A stretch of DNA of 13,204 nt from Clostridiaceae bacterium (lineage in GTDB: Bacteria; Bacillota; Clostridia; DSM-8532): positions 1-13,204 of the forward strand of contig JANYKF010000287.1 of assembly GCA_025361665.1 (NCBI GenBank). Reading direction: 5' to 3'. A program made the translations under genes and the position numbers. Shown piece by piece: positions 5,901-13,204 of the stretch. Below the pieces are notes generated by a model, which worked only from the letters and a program-made list of their open reading frames with translations, did no database searches and was not told the origin of the DNA. Within the stretch, counting starts at the first letter, position 1. Each line of letters begins with the position of its first letter.

Positions 5901-8900
5901 ATGAATAGACGGTTATTGAGCGTTTTGCTTGTCATCTGCCTGGTATTCACCCAGTTTCCCCTGACCGCAAGTGCTACGGGGACAGGTACGCTGTATAAAA
6001 ACTTCACCGAGGTAATCAATGCAAGCTCTTTTGCCAATGGAACGACTTACCTTTTCCTGAAGACCCATTATTCGAGTTCGGATGCTGTAACTTCCATCAA
6101 CGGTGAAACGGCAAAGCTGACGATGACAGAAGCAAGTAATGGCCCAACCGCTTTCATGTATGATAACATCGGATATAATCCATCCAAATATGTCACGTCC
6201 ATAAAAGCAGACAGAGGCAGCGGTTTTGACGATTGTGATTCAGGCAGTATCATTTACACGACAATAAGTGCAAAATTCACCGGTCAGTGGCTGACTGCGA
6301 CCACCGGCACCGGGTGGTATTACTGGTGTGCATTGAGCGGCTGCCGAGGCTCGGGTCCCTATTATGCCTACACCTATGACACGGTGTCTTATTCCGAAAG
6401 CGATATCGAAGTGACGGTGAACCGGGTCATCGGAGTGACGGACACGGTGGTGAAAAATGATCTTACAGTCAAGGTAAAAAACTATACAGTCTCCGACTAC
6501 ACGATCACGGATGGAAGCGTAACAGGGACCGACAGGACAATCGGACTGAATGTCGGCGGCGTGACCCTCACCAAAACAGTCGGCGCAGTCATCACCTTCA
6601 CGAAAAACCCCTCCAGCACCGGAAGCACGACAACACAAGTCAAGATACCTGGAACGCCAATCTACGCCCCCACCTCCGACAGTACCTATTCCGGCCATAC
6701 CTTCAAGGGCTGGACCCTTGCATCGGGTTCATCCACCGTCAACTACCCCCCCGGCAGTGAATTCAATGTGGACGAATGCACCACCCTCTATGCGGTATGG
6801 GTGCCGAACGTCTATTATACCGTGACCATCAACGGCACGCCCCAGCAGGTCGAAAGCGGAACCACAGTATCAGCTCCGGGAACGAACCCTGCCAAGGCCA
6901 CGGAGTATTTCAACGGCAGCAACTCCCTGATCGCTGGAGCAAACGACTCGACTGCCGATGCTGTCAAGAAGATCGACTATACCTTTACCGGATGGAAAAA
7001 TACCGCTACCAGCCAGTTCTGGGATTTCAGCACCGCGATTACCAGTTCGCTGACGCTGCTGCCGGACTACAGCCAGACAGTGTCCTACAAGATCATCTTC
7101 GCCAACACAAATGCAAACAGCACATACACTGCAGCCAACCAGTGGATTGCTGCGGGCCAGCACGTGGCCGAGATCATCGCCCCCTCGACCGTGATCTCAG
7201 GAGCAACCACATACTACTTCGCCGGATGGAACACGATGCAGAATGGCACAGGGGAATTCTGGAACTTCTACGGCGACGTGGTCAACAACAACCTGACCCT
7301 CTATGCGCAATGGACCACCGTCAATGCCTACAATGTCGTATTTGACGACAATCTGGCAGACCCCAAGGACGACTATGTCTGGAATACGGGCTCTCTGACA
7401 CAGAACAGCGTCGCGGCCACGGGTTATGTGACGATCCCCGGAATATATCGCGTCGACTATACCTTCGATGGCTGGCACACCGCACCGAACTGCAACGCCA
7501 GCAACGCGTACAACATCAACCGCACGCTCAGCGAGAACAACGCATCGGGAATCGATGCCGACAATGACAAATCCATCATCCTCTACGCGAAGTGGCTGCC
7601 AAAATACACCAGCGAGAATGACATCCTCATCTCCAGTTCGGCGCTTGCCGGAGGCACCTATGCCGCATTCTACAGCGCTCGCATCAATGCGTTTGAAAAC
7701 AATTCGAGTTACAATACCCCCGATGCAACGCAGGTGTACCGCAATTTCCACCTTGTCAATTCGAACGGCACCGTGGTAAATCCATCCGTGCTGCCCACCG
7801 GCTTGTTTCTCAACCGCCGCACGGGTGAAGTCTACGGTATTCCCACCGCTGCGGCCGGGAACTACACTTTCCATGTCCGCATCGCGAACGATGAGGGCAG
7901 GTGGATATCCCTGACTTATCCCATCACGATCAACCTGTCCAACTCCGCAATGGCCATCGATATGAAGGATGACAATGCCGGTCTTGTCAAAACCTATGGC
8001 GGCAATGACCCGGGTTTCTTCAGCAATCAGTTCACCATCACGGCCGCCGGCGCTCCTGCCGCAGTGTATGATGCGGATGGCACCAATGTCTCACTCACAT
8101 ACGACTATACCGCCACGAAAACCAGCCGGGCTGGGAATGAAGCCACATTCGTCCCTTCCTCCGCCTCTACCCTCAAGTACGCACCGGACCTTCTCAATTC
8201 CATTCCGGATAACAAGACAAACGCTTTCGGCATGGCCTTCCACCGTACAGCCGGCGAAGATGCAGGCGCATACAAGCTCTTCATGGCTGCCGATGACGTA
8301 TCCGGCGCCACCATCTCCAACTACGGCATTACCATTGCCGATGCCCTGCTGGCCACATCGCTGACCTATGCAGAGGGAAACAATCCCGCCCTGGCGACGG
8401 CCCCCGAGTATGTGTTCACAGTGAACGCCAAGTCCGGCGCAAGTTACAGCAATGGTGCAACGATCGCATATGGCACGTATGCATCCGGTGACGATGTGAA
8501 AGCTGCGCTGATATCCGGGTCCGGCATCGTCAACAATGCCGGGATCAATGTCACCGATGCTTTCCAGACGGTCACCCTCATCTCCCTCAACGTTTCCGGA
8601 GCCGGAAAGCTAATGGTTGGAACATATACAGGCGGCTTTGCACCCATCGTTGCAAACACAGCCTCTCCAAAGGGCACCAGCCAGGCGGCAGGCGCCACTA
8701 CCACGGCCAATTACAGCAGTCCCTCCCTGTCTCTTTCCATCAGCACCCATGAACTCACGGCTGTGAAAAGAGCTTACGGCATCACGACAGGTTCGCATTT
8801 CAGCGTCGATGACCTGGCAAGCCTGATCAGCCTGGATTCCCTCCGTGGCGACCTTGTCGGATTGACGATAACCACCCTGACTCTTGGCGAGACGACCTAC

Positions 8901-10040
8901 GTCCTCGCGGATGCGGGACAGAAACAAGCTGCCGAAACCGCTCTTGCGACCCTGTCCGCAACAATCGGTTCCCATCCGATGTCCATCGCCTACAGCACGG
9001 TCCTGACCGGCAGCGACGCGGCCAACTACCGCATATCGGCCGGTACCGCCAGCGATGCCGTACTGAATGTGAATGCCGCTGTTGTCTGTCAAAGCGGTGC
9101 GGCTCCTCTCCTGTATCCTGTCGCCAGTTTGGAAAAGAAATCTGTTGCTTCCGGAGGCGATGATGCCCACGGCGTCGTCACGAGCAGCACCGACAAGGGA
9201 GCCTATGGCTCCGACGTTATCCTGACCATAGACCCTGAGGCGGGCTACAGACTCGATGGTCTGCGAATCCTCGATGCTGATGGAAATGTAATCCCGTTCA
9301 CCGATAACGGCGACGGCACATTTTCCTTCAGAATGCCGGCCAACGGGATCACCTACAATTATTATTTCGGCATCGCTGCCGTCGACCCGGTTTTGACAGG
9401 TGTTTCCAGCCTGCTCGAGACCGAAAGCCACAACGCCTACCTTCAGGGCTATCCCACAGGTTCGCTCAAGCCCACCGGCAGCATGACCCGTGCCGAGGCA
9501 GCCCAGATGTTCTATAACCTTCTGATTGTCAAGCCGGCGAATCCTGCATCCTCCTTTCACGACGTGGATTCCGGTCAATGGTTCTGCACAGCGGTCACCT
9601 CCATGGCGGAACTTGGCATCGTCATGGGATTCAACGGCAATTTCAGGCCTGACGACACCATTACCCGTGCCGAGTTTGCCGCCCTGGTTGTCCGTTTTTC
9701 CAATGCAATCAACAGTTCCTGCAATTACACGGACGTATCAGATTCCTTCTGGGCTTACAACAGCATAGCCACCGCCACTGCATACGGCTGGATCACCGGA
9801 TCGGGCGGGTTGTTCAGGCCCAACGACAACATCACCCGCGCCGAGGTTTCGACGGTCATGAACCGCGTTCTCGGGCGAGTGCCGGATCGGTTCTACATTG
9901 GGTGCAATGGATCCCCGCTCAATGGATTCTCGGACCTGGCACCGGGCGCATGGTTCTATTGCGACATGACAGACGCCACAAACGGACATGAATACGACCT
10001 GACCGCATCAAGCCTCGAGTTGTGGGGGACAACAAGATAA
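5901..10040 (+). CDS. Secreted SLH-domain protein with Listeria-Bacteroides repeats (1379 aa)
   Basis: This is a large exported surface protein. The signal peptide is about 1-25 (MNRRLLSVLLVICLVF, cleavage after ASA). Four Listeria-Bacteroides/InlB B-type repeats lie at about 246-298, 304-393, 394-471 and 474-565, recognisable by F.GW and LYA.W motifs. A He_PIG-like Ig domain follows at about 567-682 (LPTGLFLNRRTGEVYGIP), then MBG-like beta segments at about 687-1061 (KTYGGNDP; KRAYGITTG) and a small beta domain at about 1084-1163. Three SLH domains end the protein, all with intact TRAE at 1196, 1255 and 1312. It should be wall-anchored like its upstream paralogue, with the repeats extending outward; adhesion is a reasonable guess. 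The start at 5901 has GAGGGG (5888-5893) seven bases upstream. An in-frame ATG at 5886 is an alternative and overlaps the stop of a small upstream ORF; a TTG at 5835 is unlikely. Confidence 0.9.
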   Translation: MNRRLLSVLLVICLVFTQFPLTASATGTGTLYKNFTEVINASSFANGTTYLFLKTHYSSSDAVTSINGETAKLTMTEASNGPTAFMYDNIGYNPSKYVTSIKADRGSGFDDCDSGSIIYTTISAKFTGQWLTATTGTGWYYWCALSGCRGSGPYYAYTYDTVSYSESDIEVTVNRVIGVTDTVVKNDLTVKVKNYTVSDYTITDGSVTGTDRTIGLNVGGVTLTKTVGAVITFTKNPSSTGSTTTQVKIPGTPIYAPTSDSTYSGHTFKGWTLASGSSTVNYPPGSEFNVDECTTLYAVWVPNVYYTVTINGTPQQVESGTTVSAPGTNPAKATEYFNGSNSLIAGANDSTADAVKKIDYTFTGWKNTATSQFWDFSTAITSSLTLLPDYSQTVSYKIIFANTNANSTYTAANQWIAAGQHVAEIIAPSTVISGATTYYFAGWNTMQNGTGEFWNFYGDVVNNNLTLYAQWTTVNAYNVVFDDNLADPKDDYVWNTGSLTQNSVAATGYVTIPGIYRVDYTFDGWHTAPNCNASNAYNINRTLSENNASGIDADNDKSIILYAKWLPKYTSENDILISSSALAGGTYAAFYSARINAFENNSSYNTPDATQVYRNFHLVNSNGTVVNPSVLPTGLFLNRRTGEVYGIPTAAAGNYTFHVRIANDEGRWISLTYPITINLSNSAMAIDMKDDNAGLVKTYGGNDPGFFSNQFTITAAGAPAAVYDADGTNVSLTYDYTATKTSRAGNEATFVPSSASTLKYAPDLLNSIPDNKTNAFGMAFHRTAGEDAGAYKLFMAADDVSGATISNYGITIADALLATSLTYAEGNNPALATAPEYVFTVNAKSGASYSNGATIAYGTYASGDDVKAALISGSGIVNNAGINVTDAFQTVTLISLNVSGAGKLMVGTYTGGFAPIVANTASPKGTSQAAGATTTANYSSPSLSLSISTHELTAVKRAYGITTGSHFSVDDLASLISLDSLRGDLVGLTITTLTLGETTYVLADAGQKQAAETALATLSATIGSHPMSIAYSTVLTGSDAANYRISAGTASDAVLNVNAAVVCQSGAAPLLYPVASLEKKSVASGGDDAHGVVTSSTDKGAYGSDVILTIDPEAGYRLDGLRILDADGNVIPFTDNGDGTFSFRMPANGITYNYYFGIAAVDPVLTGVSSLLETESHNAYLQGYPTGSLKPTGSMTRAEAAQMFYNLLIVKPANPASSFHDVDSGQWFCTAVTSMAELGIVMGFNGNFRPDDTITRAEFAALVVRFSNAINSSCNYTDVSDSFWAYNSIATATAYGWITGSGGLFRPNDNITRAEVSTVMNRVLGRVPDRFYIGCNGSPLNGFSDLAPGAWFYCDMTDATNGHEYDLTASSLELWGTTR

Positions 10041-10080
10041 CCACCTTGAAGAAAGCAGAACAACAGGAGAAAACAGCAAG

Positions 10081-10122
10081 AAAAGACCCTGTCGGAATCC
10101 AGTTCCGACAGGGCCTTTTCTT
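10081..10122. terminator. Bidirectional terminator between converging genes
   Basis: An 11-bp perfect stem, ccctgtcggaa (10087-10097) with ttccgacaggg (10103-10113), has a five-base loop. Flanking AAAAG and CTTTT extend the pairing after one mismatch, giving a U run in both directions. It ends the second SLH gene from the left and the kdgK-regulator transcript from the right. Confidence 0.9.
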
Positions 10123-10145
10123 ACATAAACGGCCTCTCAATCGAA

Positions 10146-10919
10146 TTATCTGGCGGACCGCCCGACTCCCGACAAAAGCCTCATGTGCTTGGCTTGCATC
10201 TCTTCGGCGGTTGCAAGCGCCCAGGACCAGGGCTCCTCGGCGAAATATCCACTGCCATGCAGCGCGACCGCGTCTTCCGCCCATTTTATCATTTTTGTCT
10301 TGAAATAGGATTCCGCGTCATGAAGAAACTGCACCCTGTCAAACTGCACATTTCCGAGCACCAGCCGATAGCTGTCATTCGAGTATTCAATGCTCATGAT
10401 CTCCCTGGATATGCCGGCAAGGGATTTACGCAGGCTGCATACCGTCGTCTGAAGCTTCACAAGCGCCTTGTACGGTTCACAATCCGGCCAGAGGCATTCG
10501 CATAGGGTGAATTTGCCAACCTTGCTGCCGACGCGGTGCACAAGGAGAGCCATCAGCTCCCTCGCCTTGGACCGCCTCCATTTCATCGGTTGACCGTTCA
10601 CGAAGATCTCGAACCGGTCAAATGTTTGAATTCTGATATCCTCGGATTCAGACGCATCCCTCCGCCGGATTCGTTCTGACACATGGCGGATGGCATTGGC
10701 TATTAGCTCTTTCCGGACAGGCTGCAGGCATAAACCCCGGGCATTCATTTCGAACACCCTCGCAGCATCCTCTTGATCGCTTGGGATGTAGATGATTTCT
10801 ATCTTCTCATTGGCTTCAAGAATTCTTTCCGACAGGACTATCCCATTCAGTTCCAAACCCTCGGATTCAGTGCCCTTGAGCGCCATGCTTTTTTCATCAT
10901 CCAAAATGACCAGAATCAT
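10146..10919 (-). CDS. Shortened receiver-like/winged-helix/BTAD-type transcriptional regulator
   Basis: This 257-residue cytoplasmic DNA-binding protein resembles clostridial regulators built as receiver, OmpR/SARP-type winged helix and BTAD domain. Residues 1-80 are a receiver remnant. MILVILDDEKSMALK matches the first strand with its acidic pair (Asp7-Asp8), but the sequence then passes straight to a segment resembling the fourth helix onward (GLELNGIVLSERI, IEIIYIPS, ARGLCLQPV). About 40 residues that would hold the phosphorylated Asp are absent, and the usual switch Lys before Pro is Gln66. The winged helix spans about 96-190 (RFEIFVNGQP, RRSKARELMALLV, LWPD). The BTAD region starts at about 192 and stops at 257, well short of the usual 140 or so residues. 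AGGAGG (10926-10931) fixes the start. A 12-mer, cctcggattcag, occurs twice in the gene (10640, 10859). It follows kdgK by 115 bp in the same direction. Targets are unknown. Confidence 0.85.
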   Translation of the reverse strand: MILVILDDEKSMALKGTESEGLELNGIVLSERILEANEKIEIIYIPSDQEDAARVFEMNARGLCLQPVRKELIANAIRHVSERIRRRDASESEDIRIQTFDRFEIFVNGQPMKWRRSKARELMALLVHRVGSKVGKFTLCECLWPDCEPYKALVKLQTTVCSLRKSLAGISREIMSIEYSNDSYRLVLGNVQFDRVQFLHDAESYFKTKMIKWAEDAVALHGSGYFAEEPWSWALATAEEMQAKHMRLLSGVGRSAR

Positions 10920-10938
10920 CGAATGCCTCCTGCATTTT

Positions 10939-11010
10939 CAGGTATCGGCGAACCTCCGGGCAACAGCGCACTTCCAGACAGCAGCGCACTTCCGGGCAAC
11001 AGCGCACTTC
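10939..11010. repeat. 18-bp tandem repeat, four units, between kdgK and the regulator
   Basis: On the plus strand the units are cgggcaacagcgcacttc at 10957-10974 and again, identical, at 10993-11010, with a 15/18 copy at 10975-10992 and a degenerate 12/18 copy at 10939-10956. Read on the gene strand, the period is six codons, and the frame following the kdgK stop is open through all four units (EVRCCP, EVRCCL, EVRCCP, EVRRYL). The last unit ends eight bases before the ribosome binding site of the regulator. Confidence 0.85.
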
Positions 11011-11034
11011 AATATATCCGTGCTCTTTCAGGCA

Positions 11035-12138
11035 TCACCGCACCACGCGGGCTCCGGCGCCCTTCATGACACTTTCCACTTCCGACAGATTTGCCATGGA
11101 TGTATCGCCAGGTGTCGTCATGGCCAGCGCGCCGTGTGCGGCACCATAATTGACGGCCCTCTGCGGATCCCCGGTCTTCATGAGCCCGTAAATCAGGCCG
11201 GAGGCAAAACTGTCCCCACCGCCCACCCGGTCCATGATTTCAAGCGCCGGGTACTCATTTGACATGTGGATTTCCCCATCCGCCACGCACAGCGCGCTCC
11301 AATCGTTGACAGTCGCGCTGCGCACGGTGCGAAGGGTCGTTGCCGCCACCCTGAAGTTCGGATAAGCCTGCATGACCTGCCGGATCATCTTCTGATAGCC
11401 CGGAATATTGAGTTCCTTCAGGTTTTCATCATTGCCTTCGATTTCGAAACCGAGGCATGCGGAAAAATCCTCTTCATTGCCAATCATCACATCCACATAT
11501 GGAGCGATTTCCCGGTTGACCTCCTGGGCGCGTGCTTTCCCGCCAATGCTTTTCCATAGCGAGGGACGGTAGTTCAGGTCGAACGAAACCATCGTGCCGT
11601 ATTTTTTGGCGACCCTGCAGGCTTCGATGACAACATCCGGCGTTGTGCCGGACAAGGCGGCGAAGATGCCTCCGGTATGCAGCCATCGTGAACCGAGGGT
11701 GCCGAAGATATGGTCGAAGTCAAAATCTCCAACCTTTAGCTGCGAAGCCGCCGTATTGGCACGGTCCGAAACCCCTAGTGCACCCCGGATTCCGAATCCG
11801 CGTTCCGTGAAGTTCAACCCGTTGCGGACGGAGCGGCCGATGCCGTCATAAGGAATCCATTTGATGAGCGAGACATCCACCCCGCCCTGCAGGATGAAAT
11901 CCTCCGCCAATCGGCCCACATCATTGTCCGCGAAGGCGGTCATGACGCCGCAGGTCATGCCGAAGCACTTTCGCAGGCCACGGGTGACGTTGTACTCTCC
12001 TCCGCCCTCCCACACGGCGAATGAACGGGCGTTCCGTACGCGCCCCTCCCCTGGATCAAAACGGAGCATGACCTCTCCAAGGGAAAGGCAGTCGTATCTG
12101 ACGCTGCCTTCCGGTTTCACATTCAGAAATGCCATCAT
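11035..12138 (-). CDS. kdgK: PfkB-family 2-keto-3-deoxygluconate kinase
   Basis: This 367-residue cytoplasmic sugar kinase probably phosphorylates 2-keto-3-deoxygluconate with ATP to give KDPG, the substrate of the Eda enzyme encoded just upstream in the same direction. PfkB features are clear: an N-terminal LSLGEVMLRFDPGEG with a GGGEYNVTRGL substrate-site segment (45-55), FDLNYRPSLW (186-195), GNEEDF (220-225), and the C-terminal signature DRVGGGDSFASGLIYGL (303-319), in which Asp309 is the catalytic base. The length fits the firmicute kinase branch commonly found beside eda. The start at 12138 follows AGGGGGG (12142-12148) at a short distance; the next ATG (12135) has better spacing and is equally possible, while an upstream TTG (12177) lacks a site. 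It lies 93 bp after eda with no terminator seen between. Substrate assignment rests mainly on the neighbour and the overall sequence type. Confidence 0.9.
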   Translation of the reverse strand: MMAFLNVKPEGSVRYDCLSLGEVMLRFDPGEGRVRNARSFAVWEGGGEYNVTRGLRKCFGMTCGVMTAFADNDVGRLAEDFILQGGVDVSLIKWIPYDGIGRSVRNGLNFTERGFGIRGALGVSDRANTAASQLKVGDFDFDHIFGTLGSRWLHTGGIFAALSGTTPDVVIEACRVAKKYGTMVSFDLNYRPSLWKSIGGKARAQEVNREIAPYVDVMIGNEEDFSACLGFEIEGNDENLKELNIPGYQKMIRQVMQAYPNFRVAATTLRTVRSATVNDWSALCVADGEIHMSNEYPALEIMDRVGGGDSFASGLIYGLMKTGDPQRAVNYGAAHGALAMTTPGDTSMANLSEVESVMKGAGARVVR

Positions 12139-12231
12139 GATCCCCCCTGTCGCCGACGCTGTTCTCCGGTTTTCCAAACAGAAATGGCATAAGAGTCAAC
12201 TGTCTCCAGTGCATGCTTTTGAAACAATCAC

Positions 12232-12876
12232 TTACTTCATCCGCGCCTGCTTCACCTTCTCCACAAACTGCGCGCCGATGACGGCAATGGATTCGTAATC
12301 GCCGGTCTTCGCACCGGCCGTGAGACTGCCGCCAACCCCGACGGCCACGCATCCGGCCTTGATCCAGTCACCCACATTGTCCAGAGCCACGCCGCCCGTC
12401 GGCATCATCCTCGCCTGTGGAAGGGGTCCCTTGACAGCCTTGATGAAGGCTGGTCCGAACAATTCCCCCGGGAACACCTTCACGATATCCGCACCGGCCT
12501 CCATGCAGGCCACGACTTCACGGATCGTCATGGCGCCGGGCATGCAGGCGATCTGGTAGCGCAGGCAGAGCTTCACGGTTTCCTCATTCAGGCAAGGGCT
12601 GACGACGTATTGGGCTCCGGCCAGGATGGCGATGCGGGCGGTTTCGGGATCGAGCACGGTTCCCGCGCCGACGATGACTTCGCCCTTGCCGTATGCCTGT
12701 GCCAGGCGCCTGATGACTTCCTCCGCGCCGGGAACGGTGAATGTGATTTCGATGGCCGCGATTCCGGCCCTGATGCAGGCATCCGCGATCTTCAGCGCCT
12801 GATCCCCGTTCTCCGCACGGACAACCGCCACAACGCCGCAATCCTGAATCCTTTTGAGCACTTCCTGCTTGTTCAT
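12232..12876 (-). CDS. eda: KDPG aldolase (2-keto-3-deoxy-6-phosphogluconate aldolase)
   Basis: This 214-residue class I aldolase cleaves KDPG to pyruvate and glyceraldehyde-3-phosphate; many members also act on 4-hydroxy-2-oxoglutarate. The TIM-barrel motifs appear in order: VVRAENGDQA (18-27, Arg20), IEITFTVPGA with catalytic Glu43, VGAGTVLD with Thr73, VSPCLN (92-97), MPGAMT (112-117), IVKVFPGE with the Schiff-base Lys133, and MPTGGV (158-163). The length is standard. The ATG at 12876 is preceded by AAGGA at eight bases. The frame remains open upstream to 12999 through a 10-bp tandem repeat, but that extension has no ribosome binding site and is low-complexity, so I reject it as the normal start. 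A small hairpin (tcccc 12896-12900 with gggga 12905-12909) lies just upstream of the ribosome binding site. The gene lies between proB and kdgK, all reading leftward. Confidence 0.95.
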   Translation of the reverse strand: MNKQEVLKRIQDCGVVAVVRAENGDQALKIADACIRAGIAAIEITFTVPGAEEVIRRLAQAYGKGEVIVGAGTVLDPETARIAILAGAQYVVSPCLNEETVKLCLRYQIACMPGAMTIREVVACMEAGADIVKVFPGELFGPAFIKAVKGPLPQARMMPTGGVALDNVGDWIKAGCVAVGVGGSLTAGAKTGDYESIAVIGAQFVEKVKQARMK

Positions 12877-12910
12877 GGTAATCGTCCTTCTTTCTTCCCC
12901 ATCCGGGGAG

Positions 12911-13000
12911 GGTCGCATGGGGTCGCATGGGGTTGCATGGGGTCGCATGGGGTTGCATGGGGTCGCATGGGGTCGCATGGGGTCGCATGGGGTCTCCATG
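12911..13000. repeat. 10-bp tandem repeat upstream of eda
   Basis: Eight consecutive 10-mers, ggtcgcatgg, fill 12911-12990; units three and five have T for C at the fourth position (ggttgcatgg), and a degenerate ninth unit, ggtctccatg, ends at 13000. The array occupies most of the 160-bp gap between proB and eda and sits about 34 bp before the eda start codon. One unit is close to one turn of DNA. Because ten is not a multiple of three, gain or loss of a unit would shift any frame running through it. Confidence 0.95.
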
Positions 13001-13036
13001 TCTATTCAAAGTCGCACCTCAAGGAATGAGCACGGG

Positions 13037-13204
13037 TCATTTTCGCACAAACAGCGTGCCCACAGGTTTGCCTTCCAATATCGAAAGGATGTCCGTCGGG
13101 TTTTCGCCATGTGCCAGCACCATGTTGCAGCCGGCTCCGGTCGCCATTTCCGCGGCATTGAGCTTTGTCTCCATTCCGCCTGTTCCGCGCGCGGTGCCGG
13201 TGCC
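13037..13204 (-). CDS. proB: Glutamate 5-kinase, C-terminal part (cut by window edge)
   Basis: The last 55 residues of an amino-acid kinase are visible. [19 protein letters not shown] is the ATP-site loop and helix characteristic of glutamate 5-kinase, and the protein ends with [14 protein letters not shown]. Glutamate 5-kinase phosphorylates glutamate to glutamyl-5-phosphate, the first step of proline synthesis, in the cytoplasm. The stop directly follows the kinase domain, so this is the short form lacking the C-terminal PUA domain found in E. coli ProB. The rest of the gene lies beyond 13204. It is followed by eda 160 bp downstream; metabolically the two are unrelated, and whether they share a transcript is unclear. 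Confidence 0.85.
   Translation of the reverse strand, partial: GTGTARGTGGMETKLNAAEMATGAGCNMVLAHGENPTDILSILEGKPVGTLFVRK

Noticed and set aside
12232..12999. Longer Eda with a 41-residue N-terminal extension
   Set aside because: The extension is encoded by the 10-bp repeat, lacks a ribosome binding site, and is absent from the family; the ATG at 12876 has a site and begins the conserved MNKQEVLKRI.

Overview
The window looks like a chromosomal stretch from a Gram-positive, probably clostridial (Firmicutes) bacterium of moderate GC content. The evidence is two secreted proteins ending in triplets of S-layer homology (SLH) domains, one with a series of Listeria-Bacteroides repeats; a receiver-like/winged-helix/BTAD-type regulator; strong AGGAGG ribosome binding sites; A/T-flanked intrinsic terminators; and firmicute-type Eda and KdgK proteins. 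No species can be named from this.

Layout, left to right. Positions 1-354 hold no convincing complete gene but contain the strangest object here: seven different short hairpins packed end to end between 81 and 281. A strong sigma-A-type promoter (355-383) with an inverted repeat in its spacer then drives hup (HU protein) and a closely spaced aldo/keto reductase gene. After about 370 bp without a gene come two large rightward SLH protein genes, 2048-5464 and 5901-10040. Both are preceded by copies of the same 25-bp element. The second also has a Pho-box-like promoter and a chain of tiny ATGA-overlapping upstream ORFs. A hairpin terminator follows each SLH gene; the one at 10081-10122 is bidirectional and lies between converging genes.

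From 10146 to the right edge all genes read leftward. In transcription order they are proB (C-terminal part only), eda, kdgK and a shortened regulator gene. KdgK phosphorylates 2-keto-3-deoxygluconate and Eda cleaves the product to pyruvate and glyceraldehyde-3-phosphate, so the pair forms the lower Entner-Doudoroff/uronate branch. The regulator lacks the usual phosphoacceptor half of its receiver and most of its BTAD domain. Two short tandem repeat arrays lie in this cluster: eight-plus copies of a 10-mer before eda, and four copies of an 18-mer between kdgK and the regulator.

The SLH proteins are probably anchored non-covalently to cell-wall polymer, with their repetitive domains exposed. 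The regulator may act on the kdgK/eda genes or on the convergent SLH genes; the sequence does not decide. The best candidates for something undescribed are the end-to-end hairpin array, the shared element and Pho-like control of the SLH genes, and the phosphorylation-blind regulator.
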